The notes below the pieces were generated by a model. The model saw only the letters and a program-made list of their open reading frames with translations. It was not told the DNA's origin and searched no databases. Shown here one piece after another: positions 55,051 through 64,000 of a stretch of DNA of 64,000 bases. Numbering within the stretch: the first letter of the stretch is position 1; each line of letters opens with the position of its first letter. A program made the position numbers and the translations under genes. This stretch comes from Ephemerocybe angulata (Eukaryota > Basidiomycota > Agaricomycetes > Agaricales > Psathyrellaceae): NCBI GenBank assembly GCA_013368325.1, contig JAACJK010000109.1, forward strand, positions 372,001 to 436,000, in the 5' to 3' direction.

Positions 55051-58000
55051 ATGTTTGCCGTCGAACGTCCCTCGACCACGACTGCTGCTGCTGATGCTGC
55101 AAACGACGACTTTGCTGTCAGACTGAGGGCGAGTCGTTTTCTCGACGCCGCCCACCGGTTACTCTGACCTTCTCTCCTCTTTAGTTGGATTCATTCAAGC
55201 TCGGCAAGGTCGCTCCTCCTTCCTTTTCCATGGGGCCACACGGCGCCGCGATGCCTGGCCACAAGCATAAGCGTTCGCACTCCCGCAACGCGTCCATTTC
55301 CTCCACTCCTTCGATTTCCCTCTCCGTCTCGTCCTCCAGGTCATCCGGCTTCAATGATCTGTCATCATTCTCCTTTGGTTCTCTATCCGCCTCGTCAAGC
55401 GCTTCGACCATGAGCAGCTCTGGAAGCACTCCCTCAGTACTGTCAAATTCCGGGCCAGCATCGGCTCCCGTTGCCCCCTCGAAGCGCAACTCTCACCACC
55501 GACGAAGGTCTTCAGTGTCCACCCGCCGCGAATCTGCAGAATTGATGGGCGTTTCTCTTCCTGACTTGCCATCAGCCTCCCTGGAGGATAACGTCAACTT
55601 TGGCGATAAGGATTCAATTCGTCGCCGAGCTCTGTGGGCTCTGGAAGGGAAGCACGACGTCTCTTTCAGCAAAGTGGAGATCCCTGAGCTTTCCACACCG
55701 AACATGGAGAAAATGATGTTTGATCTATGTGAGCGGGGCTTTTTCCCATCCACATGTCACCCTTTCTCACCGGTGTCCCTTCTTAGCCGCCACAAAGCCA
55801 ACCCTTTCTGGAGGCTTGCCCACGGGCTTTGGAAATTCTATGATGGGTAGCAAGCGTGACTCCTTCAAGCTTCTTTCCGCTTCGGGTTCTTCGAAGGACC
55901 AATTGGGGACGTTAATGGAGGAGGAGGAAGAGGAGGAGGAGGATTCCGAACCTCGAGGCAAGAAGGATCCGCAAGACTCCCTCCCTTCGCCCACCACATC
56001 GGTAGAGGGCCTGCCGGCTGTCACTCCTTCCCCGGTTGTAGCTGTGACCAAACCGACGCCGGTTAGACCACGTCCGGCGACCCTCAATCTTCGCCCTCTT
56101 TCCCTCACCCCCGACAACCTTGGTTCAAGTGGACTGCCAACCCCAACATTGACTCCGAGTCCCCGCTCGGGCCTTCGTTCGTTGTCACTCGCATCTGCCG
56201 GGGAAGAATCAGCGACGCCCGAAGCCAAACGTATCGTTGCTTCGCGCAGACCTGTGCTGAACTTGAGCATGGACAGCGCCTCTGACGACTCTTCCCCCGG
56301 CGACTATAAGCGACCTCCGCGCAGGAGCAGCATCTCCTACAGGAGCTCTTCCCAGTCAAGCATGGCAGGACTTCCGACGCCTGAAATGACGCCCATTCTC
56401 AGTCGAAGGTGTTCTGTGTCCGAGTCAATTCGAAGCAGCAAAAGCGGCGACGACGAGTTTTTTCCGCCCCATCCCTCGTACCGACCTCTTAGCGCGAGCG
56501 AGCAGCATTTTCTTTATAAATCGCATAACGCGCTTCTTGCGCGGATAACCGACTTGGAGAAGGCACTTTCCATGCGGCGCTCGTCGATGGGTGGTTATTC
56601 GATCAGCGGCATGTCGCGACCCAGTTCTGTGCTGTCTGACGCGTCATTACCCAGCGAGCTTTCGAGCCCAGCCTCTGGGGAGCCGAGTGACGAGATGCTT
56701 GCATTAATCAGGGACTTGAAGGAGGAGAGAGACGAGCTGAAGAAGGACGTGGATGGGTGGAGGACGCGGGTCGCCGATCTCGACAAGCAGCTCGTACTCG
56801 TTGCCAAACGGGTCGAGAATGAGCGCAAGGAGGCATGGGTTGCCCGCTCACGCGTTGGCTTGTTGGAGGCGGAGAAGGCGGCATTGGATAAGCGCCTCTT
56901 GGTGATTGACCAAGTCGTCGCAGGGTTGGAGACAGAGAAGACAGACTTGGAAAGCCGGAACTCGGCTTTGAAGAAGGAGAACGAGGCGAAGTCAAGGAGG
57001 ATCGAAGAGCTGGAAGCTGAGCTCGAGAACATCAAAGGGGAGCTGGAGTCTGAGCGAGCAAGAAAGCACAGACCTCAAGCACCCTCGGATGTGACCCTCG
57101 ATGGTGACGATCTCATGGCGACGCCGACTCCCCAGTCTTTCGATGGTCAGAACAGGTGGAGGGTGGGCCTTGGATTTAGTTCGAACGACTCCGAGGACAT
57201 CTCGATGGGTTCATTTAACTTTGGCTTGCCCTCGCAAGGGGCTGAAGGCGATGGCTATGAAGGTGAATACTCCGACGAGGAAGACGCCCTTGCCGGCTAC
57301 GAGGATGAAGACGATGTTGACCTGGAACTCGATACGTCGTCGTCCTTCGGCTCACTCTCCGACTTCTCTCAAAGGACGCCCGTGCAATCAGACCATGTTC
57401 CTGAGCCCTCTATCCCTTCCCGCCCTGCGCACCGTTCCCGGCATTCCTTGTCCAAGGTGTGGACCTTCCCTAAGGTCACACCTACTCTCACCGCTGGCCA
57501 GGATTCCCGACACAAGGCCAGCGAGTCGGTGGACAAGTTCTTCAACTGCATGGACGAATCTGATGCCAGCGATGAATCCGGTCCCGTCACCCCTATGCTC
57601 TTTAACTACGAGGAGAGCAAAGGTATTTTTGCCAGCGGGTTCAAGTACGCTGATGACGACGATGCACCCTTCTACTTGCCTGGAGGTGTAGGAACTGTCG
57701 TTGAGGAGCCCGTTTCTGAGTTCAATAACGACAGGAAGTTGTCCGCTGTTCACGAAGAGGAGGAGGAAGAGGCGGACGATAAGTTGTCTGATATGGAGGA
57801 CGACGAGGATATGTTCGGCGAGATTGCTGGAATCCGGATTATGTGCACTCCCCCCGACGATGTGGAAGAGGCCAAGGAGGTTGAACAGATTCAGTTCATA
57901 TCCCCCGTTGTTAAACAAGTTTCCACACCACCCACCCTTCCGGCCTTCGACTTCGGTCATGATGAAGGCGAAGAAGAATCATTCTCGTTTGGTCGGTCAC

Positions 58001-58916
58001 CTCTGGCGAAGGAGAGCAGCGTTGTTTCAGCCGCCGCCTCCAAGTCGACGACTCCCGCATCTCCTCGATCAACGCCCTCGATGATCACCCCTCCTTCCTC
58101 CATCCCACGATTGATAGCATCTCGAGCGGCGTCTCCCCCCTCGGCTATTCCTCGCCCATCGTCTCGCACCTCCACCATTTCGTCGCCTCCTCAGAGATCC
58201 TTCTCCTCTTTCGTCACCCCGCCAACCAAGCGAGGTGGCACTTCACCTTCGTTCATCCCCCAACCCGTCATGTCGCCTACTCCTTCTCGAGTTTCCAGTT
58301 CAAGACCGAAGTCCGCTGTCCCTGGACCAACCTTCATCCGGCCGCCAACCCGCACAAATCCTCTGACACCACCCAGCCCTAATACCCACTCCAGTAAGCC
58401 CCGCACCACCCCCTCAACAAATGGTTCGGCCTTTCAACCTATGAATTCCGCCATTCGTACGTGTCTGACTGATATTGGTTTATTTATCCAGAACAAGAGA
58501 CGATGAACGATTCTGCATACAGGTCCCCTAAGTCTAGTTTCCAAGATGCAGTCTCGCGGCAGCAGCATCGTTCGGCCTACGAAACGAACATGAAGAGTGT
58601 CGATCTTCGATACTCACCAATTGGTGCTGCCCTACCCTCCCCTGCTCCTACCTCGCCTGTTTCCTCTATTCTTCCATCATCTGCATCTTCAAAACTTCCC
58701 TTTTCGTTTAGCAACTACATTCCTCTTCCTTGGTCATCACGATCACCAGAGACTGTTTCTTCGCCCGTCTCACAGGTGGAGCGGAAAGCGACCTTCGTAT
58801 CCCGGGAACAACAGTTGTTGAAGCTGAAGAACAGGATGGAGGTGGAGGGCGCTGGTATGTCAGTACCTCCTCTGCATTGTCGTCGATGCGACGTGCACAG
58901 ACTCGTTGAGCTTTAG
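55051..58916 (+). CDS. Large Ser-rich coiled-coil protein of unknown function
   Basis: Not a named family to me. The start MFAVERPSTTTAAADAANDD continues across an intron (55129-55184, GC-AG) into LDSFKLGKVAPPSFSMGPHG. Long low-complexity Ser stretches follow, including HKRSHSRNASISSTPSIS. Around 56500-57060 is a clear coiled coil (ELKKDVDGWRTRVADLDKQL), then an acidic block (EYSDEEDALAGYEDEDDVD) and Ser/Pro-rich segments. The C-terminal exons join AFQPMNSAI to QQETMNDSAYRSP across an intron at about 58459-58493 and then a conserved-looking FVSREQQLLKLKNRMEVEG. The end is uncertain: the unspliced frame stops at 58916, but a GTATGT donor near 58856 could lead to a different terminus further on. 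Roughly 1,200 residues; no membrane span. Probably a scaffold or cell-polarity protein by composition only. Confidence 0.7.
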
Positions 58917-59583
58917 TAGTCACGTTGGACACTCATACCTCTCCCATTATTCGTCACTTATTCTTCCAGCTCTCGCATACCTTATCCATGATGTTTTCCT
59001 TCGGACTCTATCGCTTTGTTCTTCCTTACCCCTTACCCGAGGCTCATCATACCCCTCATCATTCACGATTCCACACTGCATGCATTCACGGTTCTCGTTC
59101 CCTATGTCTCTTCATGACTCCGCCCTATCTACCACCCTACCCTTTGACATACCATCTAACCTCTCCCCAAAACGTAAAAAACACTTCCTGTTCACAGCTA
59201 TCGCTTTGTTTCTTACATTGCACGGACGTGTGTTCTCCTTTATTTCATCTTTCTGTGCAATTCTTGTTTTCCTTGATCGTCTTGTATTAGTACCATATCT
59301 ACTATGCCTTGCCGGCTTGACGTCGAGCAAGGCCTGGCGAGTCCGGGCTTGTACTTGTACACGTATCGCTACTTGCTCAAATGCAGCTATGATTATGCGA
59401 AATCTTTATGCTTTCCAGTCTTGAACGAGTCCCGAAGCCTCTGGACATGGTCTGGAGCAAGCGCCGACACTCCGGAAATCTCCGACCGGGGTCGTGGGAA
59501 GGTTCTGGAGCACCGACGACGGTCACGAAATATTCGTGCGTCGAGCTCGTCGTCGTCGTCGTCTTTCAGCATTATCCGCCACC
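58917..59583. other. Intergenic region after the Ser-rich protein gene
   Basis: Contains 3' sequence of the Ser-rich gene, possibly with an extra terminal exon, and the promoter of the NDUFA4-like gene. Both strands hold frames longer than 100 codons around 58906-59424, but their amino acid make-up (Leu, Ser, Cys-rich from CT-rich DNA) does not suggest a real gene. Confidence 0.45.
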
Positions 59584-60079
59584 ATGCCTGCCCCTCAGCA
59601 AAACCTCCGCCGCTCGCTTATGAAGAACTGGTTTGCCGTTGAGGTATGCTCGACTTGGTTGTAACTGTGTTTTGGGCGCCGCTCTGACGGGCATTGGTGT
59701 TTAGGCCATCCCAATGTAAGCACAACGGAAGTACGCCCGCGAAATGTTTGGTTGACCGCCTTGGCAGCTATGTTATTATCGGAGGTGTCGTTGTCGGTGC
59801 CAGCTGGTACTTGGGCCGTTTGGCCACCGGCTCCCAGGGTGCGTTCCGCTCATGCTGCTTGCAGCTTGATACCCCGCGTTTCTGACCCTCGCCACTGTGC
59901 AGTCGTTTGGACTAAGAAGAACCCTACTCCCTGGAACACCATCAAGCAGGACGAGGGTACCAAGCTTCTTACCGTCAACCAGAAGTTCGAGAAGAGGTGC
60001 GTCGCGCTGCCCACCCCAGGTCTCACTCAGTCCTCACCGCCCGCGTTTCCGTTCCAGCTGGTCTCGTGATACGCTCTAG
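59584..60079 (+). CDS. NDUFA4/B12D-like small respiratory-chain subunit
   Basis: Single-span inner-membrane protein of the MLRQ/B12D family, found with respiratory complex I or IV. Five exons (59584-59643, 59705-59715, 59768-59838, 59903-59996, 60058-60079) give an 85-residue protein: MPAPQQNLRRSLMKNWFAVE, then AIPIYVIIGGVVVGASWYLG (the membrane span), RLATGSQ, then VVWTKKNPTPWNTIKQDEG and TKLLTVNQKFEKSWSRDTL. The VVWTKKNPTPWN block is the family hallmark. The second exon is only 11 nt and yet encodes the conserved AIP of AIPIYVIIG. The last exon (22 nt) is also tiny. All introns are GT-AG and 50-65 nt. Whether it binds complex I or IV cannot be told from sequence. Confidence 0.9.
59705..59715 (+). 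other. 11-nt microexon of the NDUFA4-like gene
   Basis: The flanking introns begin GTATGC and GTAAGC and end TTAG and GGCAG. The 11 nt code Ala-Ile-Pro plus two bases. Without it the frame shifts and the membrane span is lost, and the resulting AIPIYVIIG is the expected family sequence, so it must be used. Confidence 0.85.
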
Positions 60080-60338
60080 AGCATGAGTCCTAGTCGTCCC
60101 GTTTACCTTTTCTACCCATTCCTTCTGCATGTACCAGCGCTAGAGAAGTTGAATTTTATTCTACTGCACATACCCCGACATGCTCTGTGCTTACCCGCCG
60201 CCGCTTCTCCCGGACGCTTTTGATCCCTAAAGGTTCGCACGGAAGCGTTCCGATCGATCGCGCCATCCATTCTCCTGCAACCCTCCTCCTTGTACTTGAC
60301 CAGGTTTTTTACAGCTGAGCTACCCTCCTGCGGCAGCC

Positions 60339-61683
60339 ATGGCCCAATCAGCGACCGTCGATAACCCGCATCTCTGTGAAGACCACCCAATCCCAGGAAT
60401 CCCGTTGGTATGACGTCTCTTCGACCTGACGAAAGGCTGCTAATACGAATGTTCAGGACGTCTTGGTTGGACCGCTCGAGCTCCCTGCTATCGTGTACGG
60501 GGCCGGTACTTTTTCAAACCAGTACAACTCGGATGAGCACCTCTCCAGTGATATACCCCTCCGAACCGTTCGCCTGGCGCTGAGGTAGGTTTGCGGAACG
60601 CTGAATTGTCATAGCCTAATGTCCGGATAGGTACGGGATACGAGCTATCGATACTTCAGTCTACTATGGCTCGTCAGAAATCGTTCTGGGCAACATCCTG
60701 GAAGCCTTGCGCGACGAATTCCCTCGCTCCTCATACAAGCTGGTATGTGCTCATGACATGATTCGGACATGGTCATGGCTGAGGAATCTAGATGACAAAA
60801 TGTGGGCGTTATGGGCCTGCGAACTTTGACTATAGCCCACAAACTGTTAGGGAAAGCGTCAAACGGAGCCTTCAGCGTCTGAAGACAGACTACTTGGACG
60901 TTGTGTACCTGCATGATGTCGAGTTCGTTTGTGACCAGGTTGCCCCCCACCCAACTGGCCAAGTACACGGAGCCCTGGGGGAGGATGCTGCAGCTTATGG
61001 CTTGGCTCCAGGGGACGAGGGGACGGTTCGAGGGCAAGGCGACCAGAAAATACTGGATGCATTCAATGAACTTCGCAAACTCAAGGAGGAAGGTTTGATC
61101 AAGAAAATCGGGATTACAGGTATGAGCTCGGCCTCTGCCATGTACTTCTGTGACACTAACACACAGGATAGGCTACCCACTTCCTACACTACTCCGACTG
61201 GCCTTGCTCATCCTCCACAACCCACCTTACAAGCCCGTCGACATTATTCTCTCTTATTCTCACTTGTGTTTGCAGAACTCTACCTTTGAGCAATTCGCAC
61301 CGCGTTTGAAGGAGCAAGCAAACGTTGAGACTCTCCTGGCCGCGTCGCCCCTCAGCATGGGCCTCTTAACCGGCAACCCACCAAAATGGCATCCAGCACC
61401 CCCTGCCCTTGTAGAAGCTGTCGGAATCGCGAAGGAAGGCTGGCCTGGGAAGTTCACCGACTTGGCCCTTGGATACGCTATTGGTCGGACAGGTGGCGAA
61501 CACGGAAACACTCCACTTGTTGCTGGATTCAGCACTCCTCAGGAAGTGCACGAATGCGTGAAGGTGTGGAGGGAGATCAAGGAAGGTGGAGGGAGCGCTG
61601 ATGAGAGGAGAGCTGGCGAAGAGAAAGCCAGAGCGATATTCAAGGAAGCGGGCTATCTGGACTGGTCTTGGTCTTCACCATAG
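60339..61683 (+). CDS. ara2: Aldo-keto reductase, D-arabinose 1-dehydrogenase type (ARA2-like)
   Basis: NAD(P)-dependent oxidation of D-arabinose to arabinono-lactone, leading to erythroascorbate. The TIM-barrel order is: ELPAIVYGAGTFSNQYN, IRAIDTSVYYGSSEIVLGNI (catalytic Asp and Tyr in the DTSVYYG motif), KLMTKCGRYGPANFDYSP (active-site Lys), RSLQRLKTDYLDVVYLHDVE (His), LIKKIGITGYPL, NVETLLAASPLSMGLLTGN and TPLVAGFSTPQEVHECV. The inserted segment VAPHPTGQVHGALGEDAAAY lengthens one loop. Five introns, including one at about 61121-61168. All four tetrad residues (Asp, Tyr, Lys, His) seem kept. The C-terminus ends EAGYLDWSWSSP. AP-3 mu starts 152 bp after the stop on the same strand. Confidence 0.89.
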
Positions 61684-61835
61684 CCGGCAGATGTTTATTT
61701 AAATAACTAGACGGGCAATTTGTAGAATGAGAGGAGGCCTTTTTGGATATCTAAGTTGACAGTCCCTCTGAGTACTGAGCCGAAGTGTCCGGTCATCAAA
61801 GAGATGTTGTGATCAACTTGCTCCTAACCACATCC

Positions 61836-63757
61836 ATGGGTATCGACGGTCTCATCATTCTGGACAACGCTGGGTCCGTATATCCCTTATTCCGCCCTCT
61901 TTCTGTCCTGACTTAACCACTGAAGTCGGTCCATCATACAGTCTGGATTCCGGTCAACGACCCCAGCATACCCGCTACTTCAAATCGACGCCGTGAACAC
62001 TGCTCTTGCAGCGGCTAGCCGGCCTACCGACGTCGATCCAGTAATCCAGGTTCAGCACCCCAGCAACTCGGATATACCAAGTGCTTGCTGTCATGTTGCG
62101 TGTGGTGATTTGAGGATCCTATGTCCGATTAGCGGGAATGGTGCGTGCCCACGGAAGTTCAGAGGGCGGGTCGGTAACTGATGATTGGTGACGCAGTGGA
62201 CCCGCTGGTGGGCTTCGCGTTTCTCCAAACATTCGTCGACATCCTACAAGAATACTTTGGAGGTGTTTCACTAGCCATCGTGAAAGACAACTTCGATGTT
62301 GTCTACCAGGTGCGTTCGACTCTCTGAACATACCGAGTTCACCTGACACTTCGCGTAGTTACTGGAAGAGACACTCGATTCCGTAGGACACCCGCTGACT
62401 ACCTCACACAACGCCCTGCGGGATATTGTTCTGCCTCCATCACTCTTCTCCAAACTCCTCAACGCTGCGACTGCGAATCTGGCCGCGATCGGTGGTGGTA
62501 CACCCATCCAGGGACCTCCAGCTGGCCCCTTCTCGTCCCAGATACCCTGGAGGAAAGCCGGTGTGAAGTATGCAAGTAACGAGATGTATATCGACGTCAA
62601 CGAGAACTTGCAGGCGATTGTGAACAAGTGGGTCAAATACACACATTTCAAACGAAATGCTGATGACTCGAGGTTAGGCAAGGTGTGCCGTTGACGAGTA
62701 GCGCTTATGGAAAGATCGAAGTTGCTTGCAGACTATCTGGTAAGGTGACCCTCCGTAATGCAGTAGTCGACTATTCACGGGACTGTCACAGGCACGCCAG
62801 ATTGCACCCTCAACTTCACCAACCCCCAAGTTATGACAGACTGCTCGTTCCACCCCTGCGTTCGCCTGCAGCGATGGTCAAGAGACAAGCACATGTCCTT
62901 CATCCCGCCAGATGGACACTTCGTCCTCGCCGAGTACCGATACACCCCTAACACAAACTCCAACTCCGCCATAACAAGGTTCGCGAATCCGTCATCGACG
63001 GCCCCGTCTCCCAAGGAAGTAGTGCCCATCCCCTTTGCAATCAAAGCAAAGTTCGAGGTCGAGGAAACAACAGGTACGAATGGAGCTACTGGTCGGGCAG
63101 CCAGCTTCCCTGGCACCCTGTCAGCGACAGTCATGCTCATGTTCGTCTCCCTCCCCATCCAGCCTCGTTCAACCTTACATTCTCATCAAGGCTCACGACA
63201 CGACCTATCGAGAACGTGTTTGTCGAGCTAAACCTGGGAGAGAGCGCGCATGCAATCAAGTGTGTTGCTTCACGCGAATCAGGCGGACTCGGACGGGGTC
63301 TCAGTGCGCTGGAATCAGGGCACGCTGGGTCAGCGAGCGCATCCTGGTCATTTGATTCGCGCAAAAAGGTTCGTGCATTCGGCTTATGGGAATGAGGGAC
63401 TAAGAAAAGCTGACGGTAACCTTCTTTTCGCTTCTCTAGGTGCTTCGATGGGAAATTCCAAACGTGCCTCCATCAACTCATTGGAGCTTGCAAGGTTCAT
63501 TTGCCGCATCGTAGGTATCATCTCCCCCTCACCTCCCCGCTCCTTGCACAAAAGAGCTTTGCTGACCCGTTTTAATATCGCCTTCCTTCAGAACTACGCC
63601 GCCTCGCCCGTCGCATGCGTTACAAGTCCGATTTGAAATACAATCGCACACGTTCTCAGCGTTGAAGGTTGATCAGCTGAAGATTACTGGAGAGGGGTAT
63701 AAACCTTACAAAGGTGTCCGGGGACGGTCAACTGGCAATGTCGAATGGAGATGGTAA
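61836..63757 (+). CDS. apm3: AP-3 adaptor complex mu subunit
   Basis: Medium chain of AP-3, which sorts cargo from the Golgi/endosome to the vacuole. The N-terminus MGIDGLIILDNAGRSIIQSG joins over an intron that starts GTCCGT. The longin-like domain continues with RSTTPAYPLLQIDAVNTAL, VGFAFLQTFVDILQEYFG and SLAIVKDNFDVVYQLLEETL. The mu homology domain begins IPWRKAGVKYASNEMYIDV, with TSSAYGKIEVACRLSGTPDC, FHPCVRLQRWSRDKHMSFIP, PDGHFVLAEYRYTPN and VPIPFAIKAKFEVEE. The end is rebuilt by splicing GSFAAS to TTPPRPSHALQVRFEIQSH, followed by TFSALKVDQLKITGE and YKPYKGVRGRSTGNVEWRW, the exact type of end seen in mu-3. About 460-480 residues. Confidence 0.92.
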
Positions 63758-63911
63758 TTTGGACATGGAAAGTGGAGAGAGTTAGATTGTGTCGTTGAAT
63801 TAGTGTACATCTGCAGCACTGAGACTGAAATAGTAGATTAACAATTGGGTTGAGCCGATAACCAAAGTAATACAACAGAGTGAGAATGTAGAGAAAGGAG
63901 TCTGACTACGT

Positions 63912-64000
63912 TCATCGCGTCCTGATGATACCAGCGTTGACGAGCTTTTGAATCTTCGTTCGGATACCCGGGTTCTTCATGTGGTCCTGAAGAGCCTGAG
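63912..64000 (-). CDS. sti1: Hsp90 co-chaperone Sti1/Hop, C-terminal end (partial)
   Basis: The gene runs off the right edge; only the last 28 codons and stop (TGA at 63912-63914) are inside. The visible protein is QALQDHMKNPGIRTKIQKLV, then NAGIIRTR. The DHMKNP...KIQKL...AGIIRTR pattern is the end of the second DP/STI1 domain in Sti1/Hop, which brings Hsp70 and Hsp90 together. It converges on the AP-3 mu gene with 154 bp between stops. Only the tail can be judged, but this tail is very characteristic. Confidence 0.82.
   Translation of the reverse strand, partial: QALQDHMKNPGIRTKIQKLVNAGIIRTR

Noticed and set aside
1..64000. Transposons, CRISPR arrays, prophage or horizontally acquired island
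   Set aside because: No transposase, reverse transcriptase, terminal repeats, spaced direct repeats or intron-poor bacterial-like block is visible; intron-rich fungal genes run across the whole window.

Overview
The window is nuclear DNA from a filamentous basidiomycete fungus, most likely an Agaricomycete (mushroom or wood-decay type). The evidence is about thirty closely packed protein genes on both strands, each cut by many introns of roughly 45-75 nt with GT-AG or occasional GC-AG ends, and products that resemble basidiomycete orthologues. There is no operon structure, mobile element, rRNA, tRNA or CRISPR array that I can support. Most genes are housekeeping; a few are secreted enzymes. 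Start and stop positions are given for whole spliced CDS spans; exon joins were worked out by hand from splice sites and family conservation.

Layout. 0.9-8.0 kb: mitochondrial ribosomal protein uL11m, divergent from a secreted M28 aminopeptidase; a small conserved membrane protein; a C2-domain plus polyproline cytokinesis protein of the Inn1/Fic1 type. 8.2-13.2 kb: a GH125 exo-alpha-1,6-mannosidase and a low-complexity protein. 13.5-20.2 kb: a ThDP-dependent enzyme, 3-isopropylmalate dehydratase (leucine synthesis) and an unknown protein. 20.4-28.2 kb: Mediator subunit 10, the G-alpha exchange factor Ric8, a nucleolin-like protein, Rab escort protein and a small Arg-rich protein. 29.1-33.0 kb: a membrane-anchored DUF3445 protein followed at once by an Atf1-type bZIP factor. 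34.5-42.0 kb: GH3 beta-xylosidase, ATP synthase subunit d, a secreted alpha/beta hydrolase and hexokinase. 42.2-52.5 kb: mitoribosomal protein of the SOD fold, OST2/DAD1, a DUF1748 protein, glycerophosphocholine acyltransferase, tRNA adenosine deaminase and an EF-hand MscS channel. 52.9-64.0 kb: a coiled-coil protein, an isochorismatase-fold hydrolase, a large Ser-rich coiled-coil protein, an NDUFA4/B12D-like subunit, an ARA2-type aldo-keto reductase, AP-3 mu and the C-terminal end of Sti1/Hop.

The genes do not form one pathway. Three themes recur: mitochondrial function (uL11m, mS42-like, ATP7, NDUFA4-like), the secretory and endomembrane system (REP, OST2, AP-3 mu, GPC1, MscS), and secreted carbohydrate- or protein-active enzymes (GH125, GH3, M28, hydrolase).

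I did not find an undescribed multi-gene system. The most unusual signals are at splicing and regulatory scale: two microexons (9 nt and 11 nt), one encoding part of a metal-binding active site; three or four GC-AG introns; CRE-type TGACGT elements around and near the bZIP gene; and a perfect CGG-N7-CCG inverted repeat beside a CCAAT box in the leucine gene promoter.
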